64,000 nucleotides of DNA. Source: Fibrobacterota bacterium. Lineage in GTDB: Bacteria > Fibrobacterota > Chitinivibrionia > Chitinivibrionales > Chitinispirillaceae. The notes under the pieces are model-generated. The model was not told where the DNA came from and searched no databases. It saw only the letters and a list, made by a program, of their open reading frames with translations. Positions 43,776 to 53,571 of this stretch are shown in pieces. Position numbers and translations under genes: made by a program. The stretch lies in the NCBI GenBank assembly GCA_023459055.1, contig JAEWVR010000025.1, positions 62,001 through 126,000 on the forward strand, written 5' to 3'. Position 1 is the stretch's first letter; each line of letters begins with the position of its first letter.

Positions 43776-45437
43776 GTGCATTGTAATAATTTATTATTAG
43801 TTCAGGAGCGTTATACAATCAGTCCTGTTTTTCCATCATATCCAACCGGGATACCATCTTTGAACGAAAAACCATTTGATATCATAATTATTGGATCAGG
43901 AATAAGTGCTCTGACAACAGCAGCTCTGATGTCCAGTATCAACAAAAAACGTGTACTCATTGTTGAACAACATGATCGAATTGGTGGATATACTCACACT
44001 TTCACCCGTAAGGGATATACCTGGGATGTCGGATTCCATTATATTGGCGAGATTTTCAACAAGAAACTGGCCGGACTTGTAATGAATTTTATCACTGGCG
44101 GGAAACTGACATGGAGGAAAACTCCGGAGCCGTTTGAAACTTTTATCTACCCCGGTTTTACATTTTCAATGTACGGTAATAAAAAGAAGTTCAAAAGTGA
44201 TCTTCTTGCCAGGTTTCCCCATGAATCAAAAGCTATCCATTTATATTTTCGCGACATTAACAAAGTTTCACTCTGGTTTGTCTGTGATTTTCTCAGCCGT
44301 TTTTTACCAGCAGTTTTAAAAGTACCGGTATTTCTTGTCAGAATGGTCCATGATCGCCTCGCGCTAATGTCCACAGAAGACTATATGAAAAGGTTTAAAG
44401 ATGAAAAACTGCGATCAATATTGACATCACAATGGGGTAACTATGGTCTGCCACCATCACAAAGCGTTTTTATGATCCATGGTTTGATTGTACAGCATTT
44501 TATCAATGGTGGTTACTACCCTGAAGGTGGTTCAGGAGAGATTGCTAAAAACAGTCTGCCTCAGATTGAAAAGTATGGCGGTAAAACAATTGTAAACTGT
44601 AAGGTACGAGAGATTCTTATTCATAATAATCGTGCTACCGGTGTAGCTGTCGAAACCAGGGAAAAGGGTATGAATATCCGTCGGGAATATTCTGCACCAG
44701 TCATAGTCTCCTGTGCCGGAGCGTTCAATACATTTACAAAACTCATAGCAGAGAAACACAACTTTCCATTTGTAAAAAAATGCAGGGAACTCAATAGACC
44801 ATCAGTGTGTGTCGCGCTCTATCTTGGACTAAAGGGTGATATTCGTTCGCTTGGCATTACCGGTTCAAACTGCTGGATCTATAATACGCTTAATCATGAG
44901 TCAAGCTACAATAATACTACGTTACTTCAAGGGAAACCATCATCATGTTTTGTTTCCTTTATTCCATCAACAGAACAACCGGATACCTTTAAAACTGCAA
45001 CGATAATTTCATTAACCAGTTATTCACATTTTGAAAAATGGCGGCATCAAACAAGAGGGAAACGTAGCAGTGACTATTATTTACTAAAAGAAACTATTGC
45101 CCGGGGCCTTATCGATTTTGTCAATGCACAGTATCCCGGATTTTCCAAAGCAATTGACTACTATGAACTGGGAACGCCACTATCGGCAGAAGACTTTACC
45201 GAATGCCCGGAAGGAGCGATGTATGGTCTTGCAGCAACTGCAGAACGCTATAAAGAGAAGTGGCTTGCACCGGTTACACCGGTAAAAGGACTTTACCTGA
45301 CAGGATCTGATATCAGTTCGCTTGGCATCGTACCATCAATGATGTCCGGACTGGCAACTGCGTCAGTATTAAGCGGTCCCTGGGGTTTATTTAAGATCGT
45401 TGCGCATGTCAGGAGGTTTTCACGTAAAAAATTGTAA
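43776..45437 (+). CDS. Carotenoid isomerase / retinol saturase-like FAD oxidoreductase
   Basis: A 553-residue flavoprotein of the phytoene-desaturase/CrtISO/all-trans-retinol-saturase group. The FAD loop is FDIIIIGSGISALTTAALM, followed by IVEQHDRIGGYTHTF and VGFHYIGEI; C-terminal LYLTGSDISSLGIVPSMMSG is the second FAD motif. The start is uncertain: GTG 43776 gives the longest frame, and TTG 43860 begins just before the FAD loop. No carotenoid biosynthetic genes are nearby, so substrate (a polyene or a fatty-acid-like double bond) is unknown. Confidence 0.8.
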   Translation: MHCNNLLLVQERYTISPVFPSYPTGIPSLNEKPFDIIIIGSGISALTTAALMSSINKKRVLIVEQHDRIGGYTHTFTRKGYTWDVGFHYIGEIFNKKLAGLVMNFITGGKLTWRKTPEPFETFIYPGFTFSMYGNKKKFKSDLLARFPHESKAIHLYFRDINKVSLWFVCDFLSRFLPAVLKVPVFLVRMVHDRLALMSTEDYMKRFKDEKLRSILTSQWGNYGLPPSQSVFMIHGLIVQHFINGGYYPEGGSGEIAKNSLPQIEKYGGKTIVNCKVREILIHNNRATGVAVETREKGMNIRREYSAPVIVSCAGAFNTFTKLIAEKHNFPFVKKCRELNRPSVCVALYLGLKGDIRSLGITGSNCWIYNTLNHESSYNNTTLLQGKPSSCFVSFIPSTEQPDTFKTATIISLTSYSHFEKWRHQTRGKRSSDYYLLKETIARGLIDFVNAQYPGFSKAIDYYELGTPLSAEDFTECPEGAMYGLAATAERYKEKWLAPVTPVKGLYLTGSDISSLGIVPSMMSGLATASVLSGPWGLFKIVAHVRRFSRKKL

Positions 45438-45442
45438 GACTA

Positions 45443-45575
45443 TACCCCCCAATATCGTTAATTTAAGCTTGGGACGTAGCAGCTGCGCCGATTGAGCGCC
45501 CTAAATCCCCCACAGATAGGTGGACTTGAAGATGATGGCCAATAAAACCTGATTTAACGACATTGATGGTACCTT
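45443..45575. repeat. GC-rich palindromic intergenic repeat, copy B
   Basis: CAATATCGTTAATTTAAG near the left end has an imperfect inverted match (CTGATTTAACGACATTG) near the right end, about 100 bases apart. It shares its left arm and the core TCCCCCAC...GTGGACTT with the element at 41697-41825. This looks like a decayed miniature inverted-repeat element; no transposase is present. Confidence 0.55.
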
Positions 45576-45745
45576 CGCAGCCATTTACAGCACATTGATA
45601 ATAAGGTATTTATACCGATCATACATTCCCTTTATTTTATTCTGTAAAAAGGTCAAACAAGCGCATTTTGCATGTAATGTATTTATAATCAGTATATTAA
45701 TTATTACAACCGTAGGTTGAACAATTCATTATATAATTTCACCTT

Positions 45746-46692
45746 TTGATTAATTTATTCATTCATGATATAATCTCTAAATTGAATAAATTAGAAAAAT
45801 ATGCACCCGCGCATTACTGGCAGGGATTTATAATGAGATTAATTTTTCCACTGATTGTCATTCTTTTACTTTCAATTTTGAACTTCACTGGTCTTTTTAT
45901 TCCAGATCTATCACATTCATTTATAGTAGTTATTGTCGCCTTAGAAATAGTTGTATCAATAATTGCTGTATACTCTGTATATTCATTTCAGGGATTTATC
46001 AAGACCATGATCACGCAATTATCATCAGGTAAACCGGAAACGAATTCATCACAATATTTCCCGGATTTATCATTACAACAATTATTTACATTATGCGCTA
46101 CCATTCAGTCACAATGCATTGAATTGGAAAAATTCAAAGAACAATATGAACCTGTTATCAAGGAATCTGATGATGGCTACTGGAATATTGATATTGAGTC
46201 AGGTAAAATTTACATATCAAATAAAATGAAAGAGATGCTCGGATATAATGAATTGGAGTTACAGGATAACCTGGATGCAATTACTGGAATTATTTATGAG
46301 GACGATTTATCAATGGTGCGTGACACCGCTATAAATTATGTCAAAAATGGCCAGACCAGATTCACCATCGAATACAGGATGAAACATAAAAACGGATCGC
46401 TTCGATGGTTCGTTTCAAATGTTATTATTATTCGGGATACAAACGGTAAAGCATGCCGGATTGCAGGGACTAATAGTAATATCACAAAATATAAACTTCT
46501 TGAACAGCGATTGAGAGGGAGTGAAGAACAGACAAAAATTTGATATTCGAAGAATATCTCCAACCGGTCAGTTCAAAACTTATTCTTCCACCGGAACAGT
46601 TTATCGGCTTTACATGTGTATCGCGCGATATGACCGAGCAGAAAAAAACAGGGAACCTCTTGAATTACTTGTGCGAATTGCAGATCTTTTAA
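45746..46692 (+). pseudogene. Decayed PAS sensor protein with internal deletion and frameshift
   Basis: The first part (to the stop at 46543) encodes two membrane helices (MRLIFPLIVILLLSIL and SFIVVIVALEIVVSIIAV) and a PAS domain (SDDGYWNIDIESGKIYISNK; IYEDDLSM), ending in LRGSEEQTKI, where a second PAS would begin. A different frame from 46543 to 46692 then encodes FIGFTCVSRDMTEQKK, the end of a PAS/PAC domain, and stops after LCELQIF. About 70 residues of the second PAS are missing and the frame changes by one. No kinase follows, and the first frame opens with TTG without a ribosome site. This is best read as a dead sensor gene. Confidence 0.7.
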
Positions 46693-46794
46693 AACGAACA
46701 AAACTCGGCCCAATACGCAAATGCAGAAACTGTTTAAGTCATTTTCGCAAATTGTCAACCTATATATATATTAATGTACAAGCTAATTGAACCA

Positions 46795-46828
46795 ATAAAA
46801 AAGCCCACCCAGAAAACTGAGTAGGCTT
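46795..46828 (-). terminator. Terminator of the small-protein/tRNA transcript
   Basis: On the minus strand a 12-bp stem (with two G-U pairs) and TTTT loop is followed by a run of T. The arms are 46801-46812 and 46817-46828. It lies 7 bases after tRNA-Asp. Confidence 0.8.
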
Positions 46829-46834
46829 AATATA

Positions 46835-46908
46835 CGGACCGGACGAGGCTCGAACTCGCGACCTCTGGCTTGACAGGCCAGCGTTCTAACCAACTGAACT
46901 ACCAGTCC
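46835..46908 (-). tRNA. tRNA-Asp (anticodon GTC)
   Basis: A 74-base cloverleaf on the minus strand. Acceptor GGACTGG/CCGGTCC, anticodon stem CTGGC/GCCAG with loop CTGTCAA (anticodon GTC), T-arm GCGAG-TTCGAGC-CTCGT. The discriminator is G, which is the expected identity base for Asp. No CCA encoded. It follows tRNA-Val(TAC) by 16 bases in the same transcript. Confidence 0.95.
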
Positions 46909-46924
46909 ATTAAACTATTTCAAT

Positions 46925-46999
46925 TGGGCGTTGAGGGATTCGAACCCCCGACCACCTGCTTGTAAGGCAGGTGCTCTATACCAGCTGAGCTAAACGCCC
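46925..46999 (-). tRNA. tRNA-Val (anticodon TAC)
   Basis: A 75-base cloverleaf on the minus strand. Acceptor GGGCGTT/AACGCCC, anticodon stem CCTGC/GCAGG with loop CTTACAA (anticodon TAC), T-arm GGGGG-TTCGAAT-CCCTC, discriminator A. No CCA encoded. It starts 13 bases after the small membrane-protein gene. Confidence 0.95.
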
Positions 47000-47012
47000 G
47001 ACGATTTCAAAG

Positions 47013-47213
47013 TTACTTACTGTCAATCTTCTTAGCGAAGATTATTGAGCAAGGTATCAAAACGAAGTAAGAGATGACTAATATAATTGGTGCCACACTC
47101 TTTGACAAGGGATTATTTGCAGGTCCCTGTGCTAAAAGAATATAACCTATTACTAATACAAGTATAGCAATACCAAGGAGTTTTGCGTTAATTGTAGTAA
47201 GTAATCTATTCAT
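47013..47213 (-). CDS. Small two-helix membrane protein preceding tRNA genes
   Basis: A 66-residue protein with two hydrophobic helices (GIAILVLVIGYILLAQGP and VAPIILVISYFVLIPCSIIF) and a Lys-rich end. AAGGAA lies about 8 bases before the ATG, which supports translation. No family is recognised with certainty. Its stop is 13 bases from tRNA-Val and a terminator follows tRNA-Asp, so mRNA and tRNAs are probably on one transcript and separated by processing. Confidence 0.7.
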   Translation of the reverse strand: MNRLLTTINAKLLGIAILVLVIGYILLAQGPANNPLSKSVAPIILVISYFVLIPCSIIFAKKIDSK

Positions 47214-47278
47214 TATTCAGTTCCTTTTTCCTGTTCATTTCAAAGACACGTTAAAACTACTATATCCCAAAACCAATG

Positions 47279-47899
47279 TCAAGAATTTATTTGCATTTTC
47301 TTAAAAATTTCTTCTTTTTCTTCACTTGATGATGCATCTTTGAGCAATTTCATCCTCTCCCCTGTTTTTCTGATCATTTCATTCATCAAAACAGCAAGAT
47401 TCTGCATCTCATCACCCTTACGTAAATGTATCTGATCAGTGTAATTTCCCGATATCATATTATGGCAAACCTTTTCAAACCGGTATACCGGCCCGGCAAT
47501 CTTGTGAGAAAAGAATATTGTCAGTAAAACAATCTGTACCATCACAAGAATCATTCCAACTCCAAAAACCCACAGTAGAGAACTTAATACCGTTTGTTTG
47601 AATTCCTTATTTGAGGAAAATGTACGTATATACTCATTAATACCTGTCAGTGATGCTTTATATTGTTCAACGGATGGTTCCCGTTGATCCTGCAATTCAA
47701 GAGTGACACGATTTTCAATATCCTTCTTGATTATTCGTGTGGTCGTATCGATAATCGTTACCGATGCGAAATAAAGTGTAAAAATCATAAACAGGAGCAG
47801 AATAAACATCGGTATAAAAAACGACACCATGTACCGTCCCTGAAACTTCCGGTCAATGAAAAAATGGGTTCGTGAAAAAACAGCACTCTTTGACTGCAT
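47279..47899 (-). CDS. HAMP-domain membrane protein
   Basis: Start at ATG 47899 (MQSKSAVFSRTHFFIDRKFQ), 5 bases after the preceding stop, with AAAGGGG upstream; the frame is open further into that gene. Of 206 residues, helices at 25-50 and 108-130 flank a periplasmic segment, and residues 131-183 form a HAMP domain (HKIAGPVYRFEKVCHNMISG). A short polar tail follows; no kinase, cyclase or chemotaxis output domain is present. Similar minimal HAMP proteins occur beside regulatory enzymes. Its coupling to the HD phosphodiesterase gene suggests a shared envelope-signalling role (inference). Confidence 0.78.
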   Translation of the reverse strand: MQSKSAVFSRTHFFIDRKFQGRYMVSFFIPMFILLLFMIFTLYFASVTIIDTTTRIIKKDIENRVTLELQDQREPSVEQYKASLTGINEYIRTFSSNKEFKQTVLSSLLWVFGVGMILVMVQIVLLTIFFSHKIAGPVYRFEKVCHNMISGNYTDQIHLRKGDEMQNLAVLMNEMIRKTGERMKLLKDASSSEEKEEIFKKMQINS

Positions 47900-47903
47900 A
47901 CCA

Positions 47904-50204
47904 TTACACCCCTTTCGGATACTCAATTCTGGAATGAAAAATTCCCTGAAGAACCGGCATGAACCCTTCAACTATAAGATCCAGATCTTTTAATGTCAAG
48001 TCACTTTGATCAAGTTGTGATGACAGGAACTTGTCGCGAATGATTTTTTTAACAAGTTCCCTTAACAGTTTCGGTGAACTTGTCCCCAAACTCCTTGATG
48101 CCGCCTCGACTGAATCAGCAAGCATGATAATTGCAGCCTCAGGACTCTGAGGGATGGGACCGCTGTACATGAAATCCTGCTCCTGAACCTGCTTATGAGG
48201 ATCCTGCTCAAGCGCCTTTTCATAAAAAAATGATACCGTACTCGTACCGTGATGCTGCATAATGACATCTTTTATCACACCGGGAAGCTTATGTTTGATT
48301 GCAAGTTCAACGCCATCTTTTACATGTGAGCAGATAATCAGTGCACTCATTGATGGAGCAAGTTTTGTGTGGCGATTTTTCTCCACCGGTAGATTGTTCT
48401 CGACAAAATAATCTGATTTTTCGATCTTCCCGATATCGTGATAGTATGATGCCACACGGGCAAGCAGTGCATTTGCGCCAATTTTTTGAGCAGCTGACTC
48501 CGCGAGGTTGCCCACAAGTACACTATGATTATACGTGCCGGCAGCTTCGATAGAAAGGCGTTTCAAAATAGGATGATTCATATCGGAAAGCTCGATAAGT
48601 GTCATATCAGTGGTAAGATCAAATATCCGTTCAAAAAGCGGGGTCAGAGCCATCGACAGGAAAACCGATATTACAACACTGATCAGTGCAAAAGAATAAT
48701 TCTGTAACAGTGTCAGAAAAGAGACTTTAAAGCTTGCAAAATGCCAGATGGAAATCACAATAATGCTTATCAGCAACACCTGAGGAATAATCTTGAAAAA
48801 ATGAAGACGGTACCTGATATCCCGCACAGTGTAAATTGACACAAGTCCGCCTAACAGGCAATACATAAAAAAGTAGTGACTAAATCCGAGGATCACACCG
48901 CTATAAATACTCGTGTATAAAAGCGATAAGAATGCGATATACGGATTAAACAGTATCGCAGTCAGCATCGGTCCGGCTGTAAAGGGTATTAAATACTCCG
49001 GAATAATTGCGGTAAGCTCCCCTGATGGCTGTACCAGACGCGAAGCTATGAACAATCCAAAGCGCATGATTGCCATCTGAATGACAATTATTGACGCCAG
49101 AGCAACAAGCTTCCGGCCGTTTGTAACAAGTTTTTTTTCATAATTGAAAAGATAAAAAGCGATAAAGCAGATCGGAAGAAAAAGCATCAGCAACCGGCCG
49201 GTATTATTTGCCCATATTCTTCGTTTTTCTTCGTTGTTACCCATTTTGTAAAGTGCATGCTGAAGCGACATTAAACGGGAAAGAATATCCGGAGTTACAA
49301 CCTGATGTTTCCTTACAATTTCGGAATCTTTGATCACTTTACCGATTACCTCAGCGACATCCCGTGATGCTTTCTCCCGCCGGGAATCAGTCAGGACATT
49401 ATTTACCTGTACATTTGACTTTACATATTTAAACATCATTTCGTATAGTGCATTTAAGGATTCATCCGCATAGCGACGCGATTGTTTGAGTTTGCGGATC
49501 TGATCCTCAAGCGCAACCTCACGGACCGGAAGATCACTAAGCCTTACAGTTGTTTCATAATTTCCTTTTCGTAATGTAACATATTCATGGTCATACAATA
49601 AATACCGCTCAAACGATGCATTATAATCAGCTCTCATACGCGTTAGTTTATCAAGTGATCCTACGACAGGTATCTCACAGATTCCTTTGTCCATGAGATC
49701 CTCTGCGATCGAAAGTGCATCACTGATCAGCCTTGGACTTGCAATAATTGCCTGTATTGTTGTTACCGAAAACTCATTCATCTGAACCAGCGATTCAATT
49801 GTTTTGACAGAATCAATGTTTTTACTTTTTACTGCGACATTAATCCGTTCCCGAAGATCGTTAAACTTTTTGCGTACATCACCTTTGTTATCAGCATTGT
49901 ACTGCATTACAAGCAGCACCTTACTCTCGGCCTTTTTCCGTTCACGCTCAAGTTCATCAGGCATCCTGATTATATCAAATGTAAAAGGCGCAATAATAGT
50001 CTCAGATGAGACCTCGCCCACTTTGGGAAGATTAAACAATTGCACCGATACTGTATAGGGGAATAAAATCAGTGTAAAAACAATTGTACAAATGAACACG
50101 ACAAGCGGTAATGGCAGGTATTTAACAATGTTGAAATCACGCAATAGCCTGACCGCGGATATTCTACCTGTATCTCGTTTTTTAAATGTGAAAAGTTTAA
50201 ACAT
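47904..50204 (-). CDS. PgpH-type 7TM HD phosphodiesterase (probable c-di-AMP hydrolase)
   Basis: A 766-residue protein of the 7TM-HD (PgpH) family. A helix at about 30-50 is followed by an extracytoplasmic helical domain (60-325), about seven membrane helices (335-520), and an HD domain: His560 in TYNHS, HD at 589-590 in YYHDIGKIEK, and further His/Asp residues in MQHHGTSTV and LADSVEAASRS. PgpH of Listeria hydrolyses cyclic di-AMP, so the same reaction is likely but not proven here. The HAMP-protein gene begins just after its stop. Confidence 0.88.
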   Translation of the reverse strand: MFKLFTFKKRDTGRISAVRLLRDFNIVKYLPLPLVVFICTIVFTLILFPYTVSVQLFNLPKVGEVSSETIIAPFTFDIIRMPDELERERKKAESKVLLVMQYNADNKGDVRKKFNDLRERINVAVKSKNIDSVKTIESLVQMNEFSVTTIQAIIASPRLISDALSIAEDLMDKGICEIPVVGSLDKLTRMRADYNASFERYLLYDHEYVTLRKGNYETTVRLSDLPVREVALEDQIRKLKQSRRYADESLNALYEMMFKYVKSNVQVNNVLTDSRREKASRDVAEVIGKVIKDSEIVRKHQVVTPDILSRLMSLQHALYKMGNNEEKRRIWANNTGRLLMLFLPICFIAFYLFNYEKKLVTNGRKLVALASIIVIQMAIMRFGLFIASRLVQPSGELTAIIPEYLIPFTAGPMLTAILFNPYIAFLSLLYTSIYSGVILGFSHYFFMYCLLGGLVSIYTVRDIRYRLHFFKIIPQVLLISIIVISIWHFASFKVSFLTLLQNYSFALISVVISVFLSMALTPLFERIFDLTTDMTLIELSDMNHPILKRLSIEAAGTYNHSVLVGNLAESAAQKIGANALLARVASYYHDIGKIEKSDYFVENNLPVEKNRHTKLAPSMSALIICSHVKDGVELAIKHKLPGVIKDVIMQHHGTSTVSFFYEKALEQDPHKQVQEQDFMYSGPIPQSPEAAIIMLADSVEAASRSLGTSSPKLLRELVKKIIRDKFLSSQLDQSDLTLKDLDLIVEGFMPVLQGIFHSRIEYPKGV

Positions 50205-50420
50205 ATGTTATGCTATCAACCTGATAATTTTCTTTCTGTTAACTATCTGTAACATCGTAACTATTACAACCAGTTCCACCCGGTATTCCTGTGATTAACC
50301 AACAGTCCATACAGGACATTAACAATCAAGCGGAAAAACATTCTGTACCAGTAATATATATCTAAACAATATCAATGCAACAGCTCTGATATGAAAGCTA
50401 CAATCGAGCTCATTATAACC

Positions 50421-51218
50421 CTACCTTGGAATTTTCAGAACCTGCCCGGGTTTAAGATAATCATATGACTGAACAATCTTACCCTGTTTACCCGCGCCTG
50501 TTTTTTTATTAAAATTACCATCAATCTCAGTTTTATTAGCAAGATAAATCCGGTACCACTTTGATGAATTACCGTATACTTCAGGGTAGCCTGCAATTTT
50601 AAATAGAGTTTCCCTCTCTCCACCGGGATTTCTTACTGTATAACTTTTGACTGGAACTTTTTTTGATCTATTTTTTGCGCCTGGTAGATTATTATCCTGA
50701 ATTCTTTGAGCGGTAACTTTTTCTAATGATGAGTTCTCTGCGACTTCTACCTTTTCAAGAATTTCTGAAAGAGCCTGATCAATCATTTTAAGTATAGAAG
50801 AAAATGCCGAAAGCCTGCAGGCAGGTTCAGAACGCAGAATGGAAAACTGATCAGCCAATGTTTGAACTTCAATTTTATGTACGTACAGAGAATCCGGTGA
50901 CAATTTCTGAAGAGGTGTAAGTTTTTGTAAGAATTTTTGCAATTTGTCTGCGGTTTGATCAACTCCCGTCGAAGTGATACCAAGAATCTCATACTGCTCA
51001 CTTACTTTACGAAGAATCTTATTTTCAGTTTCGACGATCCGGCTCTTTAATGACTGGATATCTGCCTGTTCGCGTGCAATCTGCTCCCGGATAGTCATCT
51101 CTTTTTCGATAACATATTGAGCAGAATCATGCTGCGCAGAGCCATGCTGCCCCCGGGAGAGTGTAAACAAAAACAATACACCCGCAATCCCGGGGGAAAC
51201 CCTTCGCAATACCAGCAT
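50421..51218 (-). CDS. Exported coiled-coil protein with C-terminal LysM-like domain
   Basis: A 265-residue exported protein: signal peptide 1-22, a long coiled coil (REQIAREQADIQSLKSRIVE), a helical middle, and a C-terminal LysM-like domain (YTVRNPGGERETLFKIAGYP, WYRIYLANKTEID, and LKPGQVLKIPR). LysM domains bind peptidoglycan. The gene lies 27 bases after an Lpp-like lipoprotein gene, so the pair may tether or sense the cell wall. About 215 bases separate it from the PgpH-type gene. Confidence 0.75.
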   Translation of the reverse strand: MLVLRRVSPGIAGVLFLFTLSRGQHGSAQHDSAQYVIEKEMTIREQIAREQADIQSLKSRIVETENKILRKVSEQYEILGITSTGVDQTADKLQKFLQKLTPLQKLSPDSLYVHKIEVQTLADQFSILRSEPACRLSAFSSILKMIDQALSEILEKVEVAENSSLEKVTAQRIQDNNLPGAKNRSKKVPVKSYTVRNPGGERETLFKIAGYPEVYGNSSKWYRIYLANKTEIDGNFNKKTGAGKQGKIVQSYDYLKPGQVLKIPR

Positions 51219-51245
51219 TCAAAGCTCCTTGATACGGTTTACCAA

Positions 51246-51503
51246 TCAGGGCTTTTCTTGAAGGTCGTTGAGCTCCTGTTCTTTTGCATTGAGATCTGAC
51301 TGTTTACCCTGAAGTTCCTGCTCAAGCTGCATACGTTCCTGACGAAGTTCGGAAAGTTTTTTTTCAGCACTTTCCGCAGCAACTCTGGCTTCCTCTAACT
51401 TCGAAACTTCCTCCTGGCTTGGTTTCTTTGTACAACCAATGCCACCACAAGCAATTAAAGCGCTAAATACGCCAATAGAAACGACCTTAGAAACCCTGGA
51501 CAT
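51246..51503 (-). CDS. Small coiled-coil lipoprotein (Lpp-like)
   Basis: An 85-residue lipoprotein: signal ending at Cys24 (GGIGCTKK) and a mature part that is one long heptad coiled coil rich in Glu, Lys and Leu (SKLEEARVAAESAEKKLSEL). It resembles Braun-type lipoproteins in size and form, although the C-terminal Lys for peptidoglycan attachment is followed by Pro. A purine-rich ribosome site precedes the ATG. Likely cotranscribed with the LysM gene downstream. Confidence 0.75.
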   Translation of the reverse strand: MSRVSKVVSIGVFSALIACGGIGCTKKPSQEEVSKLEEARVAAESAEKKLSELRQERMQLEQELQGKQSDLNAKEQELNDLQEKP

Positions 51504-51792
51504 TAAGACCTCCTAATTTTACCGAACATTTTACAAAAAGGTCAAGGTTTATGAATAATAATAGTTTCCAACCAGATACAATGTCAAGTTGAAGTTGGAA
51601 GTGAGATGTTAGAACACTGAAAAAGGCCTATTAAAAATCCCTGTTCAATTTTCATTTTCTCAATCTTCTGTACCTACTGCTACGAAACCGTATAATCAGG
51701 TAATTACCGCTTGGCGCGCATCGCAATATGTATGTGTGTACTGCAATACGCTCCAACGTCAACTGGTATATAGTATACCTAAAAAACACCGA

Positions 51793-53571
51793 TTAATCTT
51801 CGACTTTTTTAATATATAACTCTTTCAGCTGACGGTCACTGACAACATCCGGTGCATTGTCCATAAGGGAAATACCGGCACTTGTTTTTGGAAACGGTAT
51901 CGTATCACGAATGCTGTCAAGCCCAAGCATTAGCATAACAAGGCGATCCAGACCAAAGGCAATTCCACCATGAGGAGGTGCTCCAAAGGAGAGTGCTTTG
52001 AGCAGAAATCCGAATTTTGCTTCAGCTTCCTCTGCACTGATTCCAAGCAGTTCAAACACTTTCTGCTGTACATCACTGTTGTGAATCCGAATACTGCCGC
52101 CACCCACTTCAAAGCCATTGAGAACAAGGTCATATGCACGGGCACGGGCTTTGTAGTAATCTGGTGTAGTGATCAGCGGAATATCTTCTGCAAGTGGTGA
52201 TGTAAACGGGTGATGTACTGAAACGTACCTCTGTTCTTCATCACTATACTCAAATAACGGAAACTCTTTGAGCCACAAAAAATTGAACTCATCTTTCCTG
52301 ATCAGATTTTTTATTTTACCAATCTCCAGACGAAGCTGACCAAGCGATGTAAAACAAACTTTTTCTGATGCTGCAATGATAAAAATCATGTCACCCTTTG
52401 ACGCACCGGTTTCTTTAACAAGTGAGTCAGCTTCTGCATCAGAAAGGAACTTGCGTGATGGCCCCTCAAGACCGGCATCAGTGAAACGCAGCCAGACAAG
52501 ACCCTTTGCGCCATACTTTCCAACAAGTGCAGTGAGGTCATCAATTGCTTTGCGTGAAAAATCACCACACTGAGGAGCAACAAGCGCTGCAATGTTACCG
52601 TTACAATCAATCGCGCTCTGGAAAACCTTGAACTCCGATTGTGCAAACAATGATGTTACCTCTTTAATCGGGAGGTCAAAACGCATATCCGGTTTATCAC
52701 TTCCATATTCATGGAATGCAGTATCATAGGTCATACGCGGGAATGGTGTTTTTACATCAAGGTTTAAAATATTCTTGAAAATTGACGCAATCATTCCCTC
52801 AAAGACAACAAAAATATCCTCTTCATCAATAAATGACAATTCGGCATCAATTTGTGTAAACTCCGGCTGACGATCCGCGCGAAGATCCTCATCCCTGAAA
52901 CAACGGGCAATCTGAAAGTAACGATCAAATCCGGCAACCATCAAAATCTGCTTATAGGTCTGAGGCGACTGTGGTAACGCGTAGAATTTTCCCTTATTAA
53001 GACGACTGGGAACAAGGAAATCGCGGGCACCTTCGGGGGTGCTTTTCATGAGAATAGGTGTCTCGATCTCTGTAAATCCATTTTCCCAGAGATACTTCCG
53101 GGCTTCAGCTGCAACATGATGACGGAAAATGATATTGCGCTGCATGTTCGGACGACGCAAATCGAGGTATCTGAACTTAAAACGAAGCTCTTCAGACTCT
53201 GACGCATCCGGATCGTTTATATGAAGCGGCGGTGTTACAGCCTGATTCAGAATTTCCAGTTCGGTCGCAATGACTTCAATCTCACCGGTTGGCATTTTTG
53301 GATTTGCCATTGTACCAGGACGGAGCGATACTTTTCCTCTGATCGCAATTACATACTCATGACGTAAAACGGAAGCTTTCTGTGCAAGTGCGGCATCAGT
53401 TGCAGGATTGAAAACGACCTGAGTAATTCCATAACGGTCACGAAGGTCAATAAAGATAATTCCTCCATGATTTCGCCAGTTATGCACCCACCCGTTAAGT
53501 GCAATTACTTCGCCCTCATTTTTTGCCCGCAGATCCCCGCATTTGTGAGTACGTCTTACAGTAAAAGACAT
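51793..53571 (-). CDS. aspS: Aspartyl-tRNA synthetase
   Basis: Charges tRNA-Asp. The 592-residue protein is the bacterial type: N-terminal OB-fold anticodon-binding domain (GWVHNWRNHGGIIFIDLRDR), catalytic core with class II motif 2 (FRDEDLRADRQPEFTQIDAE), the bacterial GAD insertion (about residues 285-415), and motif 3 (GIAFGLDRLVMLMLG). GGAGCAAATA precedes the ATG. Whether it also charges Asn cannot be told from the sequence alone. The tRNA-Asp gene itself is about 5 kb away. Confidence 0.97.
   Translation of the reverse strand: MSFTVRRTHKCGDLRAKNEGEVIALNGWVHNWRNHGGIIFIDLRDRYGITQVVFNPATDAALAQKASVLRHEYVIAIRGKVSLRPGTMANPKMPTGEIEVIATELEILNQAVTPPLHINDPDASESEELRFKFRYLDLRRPNMQRNIIFRHHVAAEARKYLWENGFTEIETPILMKSTPEGARDFLVPSRLNKGKFYALPQSPQTYKQILMVAGFDRYFQIARCFRDEDLRADRQPEFTQIDAELSFIDEEDIFVVFEGMIASIFKNILNLDVKTPFPRMTYDTAFHEYGSDKPDMRFDLPIKEVTSLFAQSEFKVFQSAIDCNGNIAALVAPQCGDFSRKAIDDLTALVGKYGAKGLVWLRFTDAGLEGPSRKFLSDAEADSLVKETGASKGDMIFIIAASEKVCFTSLGQLRLEIGKIKNLIRKDEFNFLWLKEFPLFEYSDEEQRYVSVHHPFTSPLAEDIPLITTPDYYKARARAYDLVLNGFEVGGGSIRIHNSDVQQKVFELLGISAEEAEAKFGFLLKALSFGAPPHGGIAFGLDRLVMLMLGLDSIRDTIPFPKTSAGISLMDNAPDVVSDRQLKELYIKKVED

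Noticed and set aside
46521..46790. 89-codon plus-strand frame at the end of the PAS gene
   Set aside because: The PAC-like motif is in a different frame (46543-46692); this frame gives no recognisable peptide.
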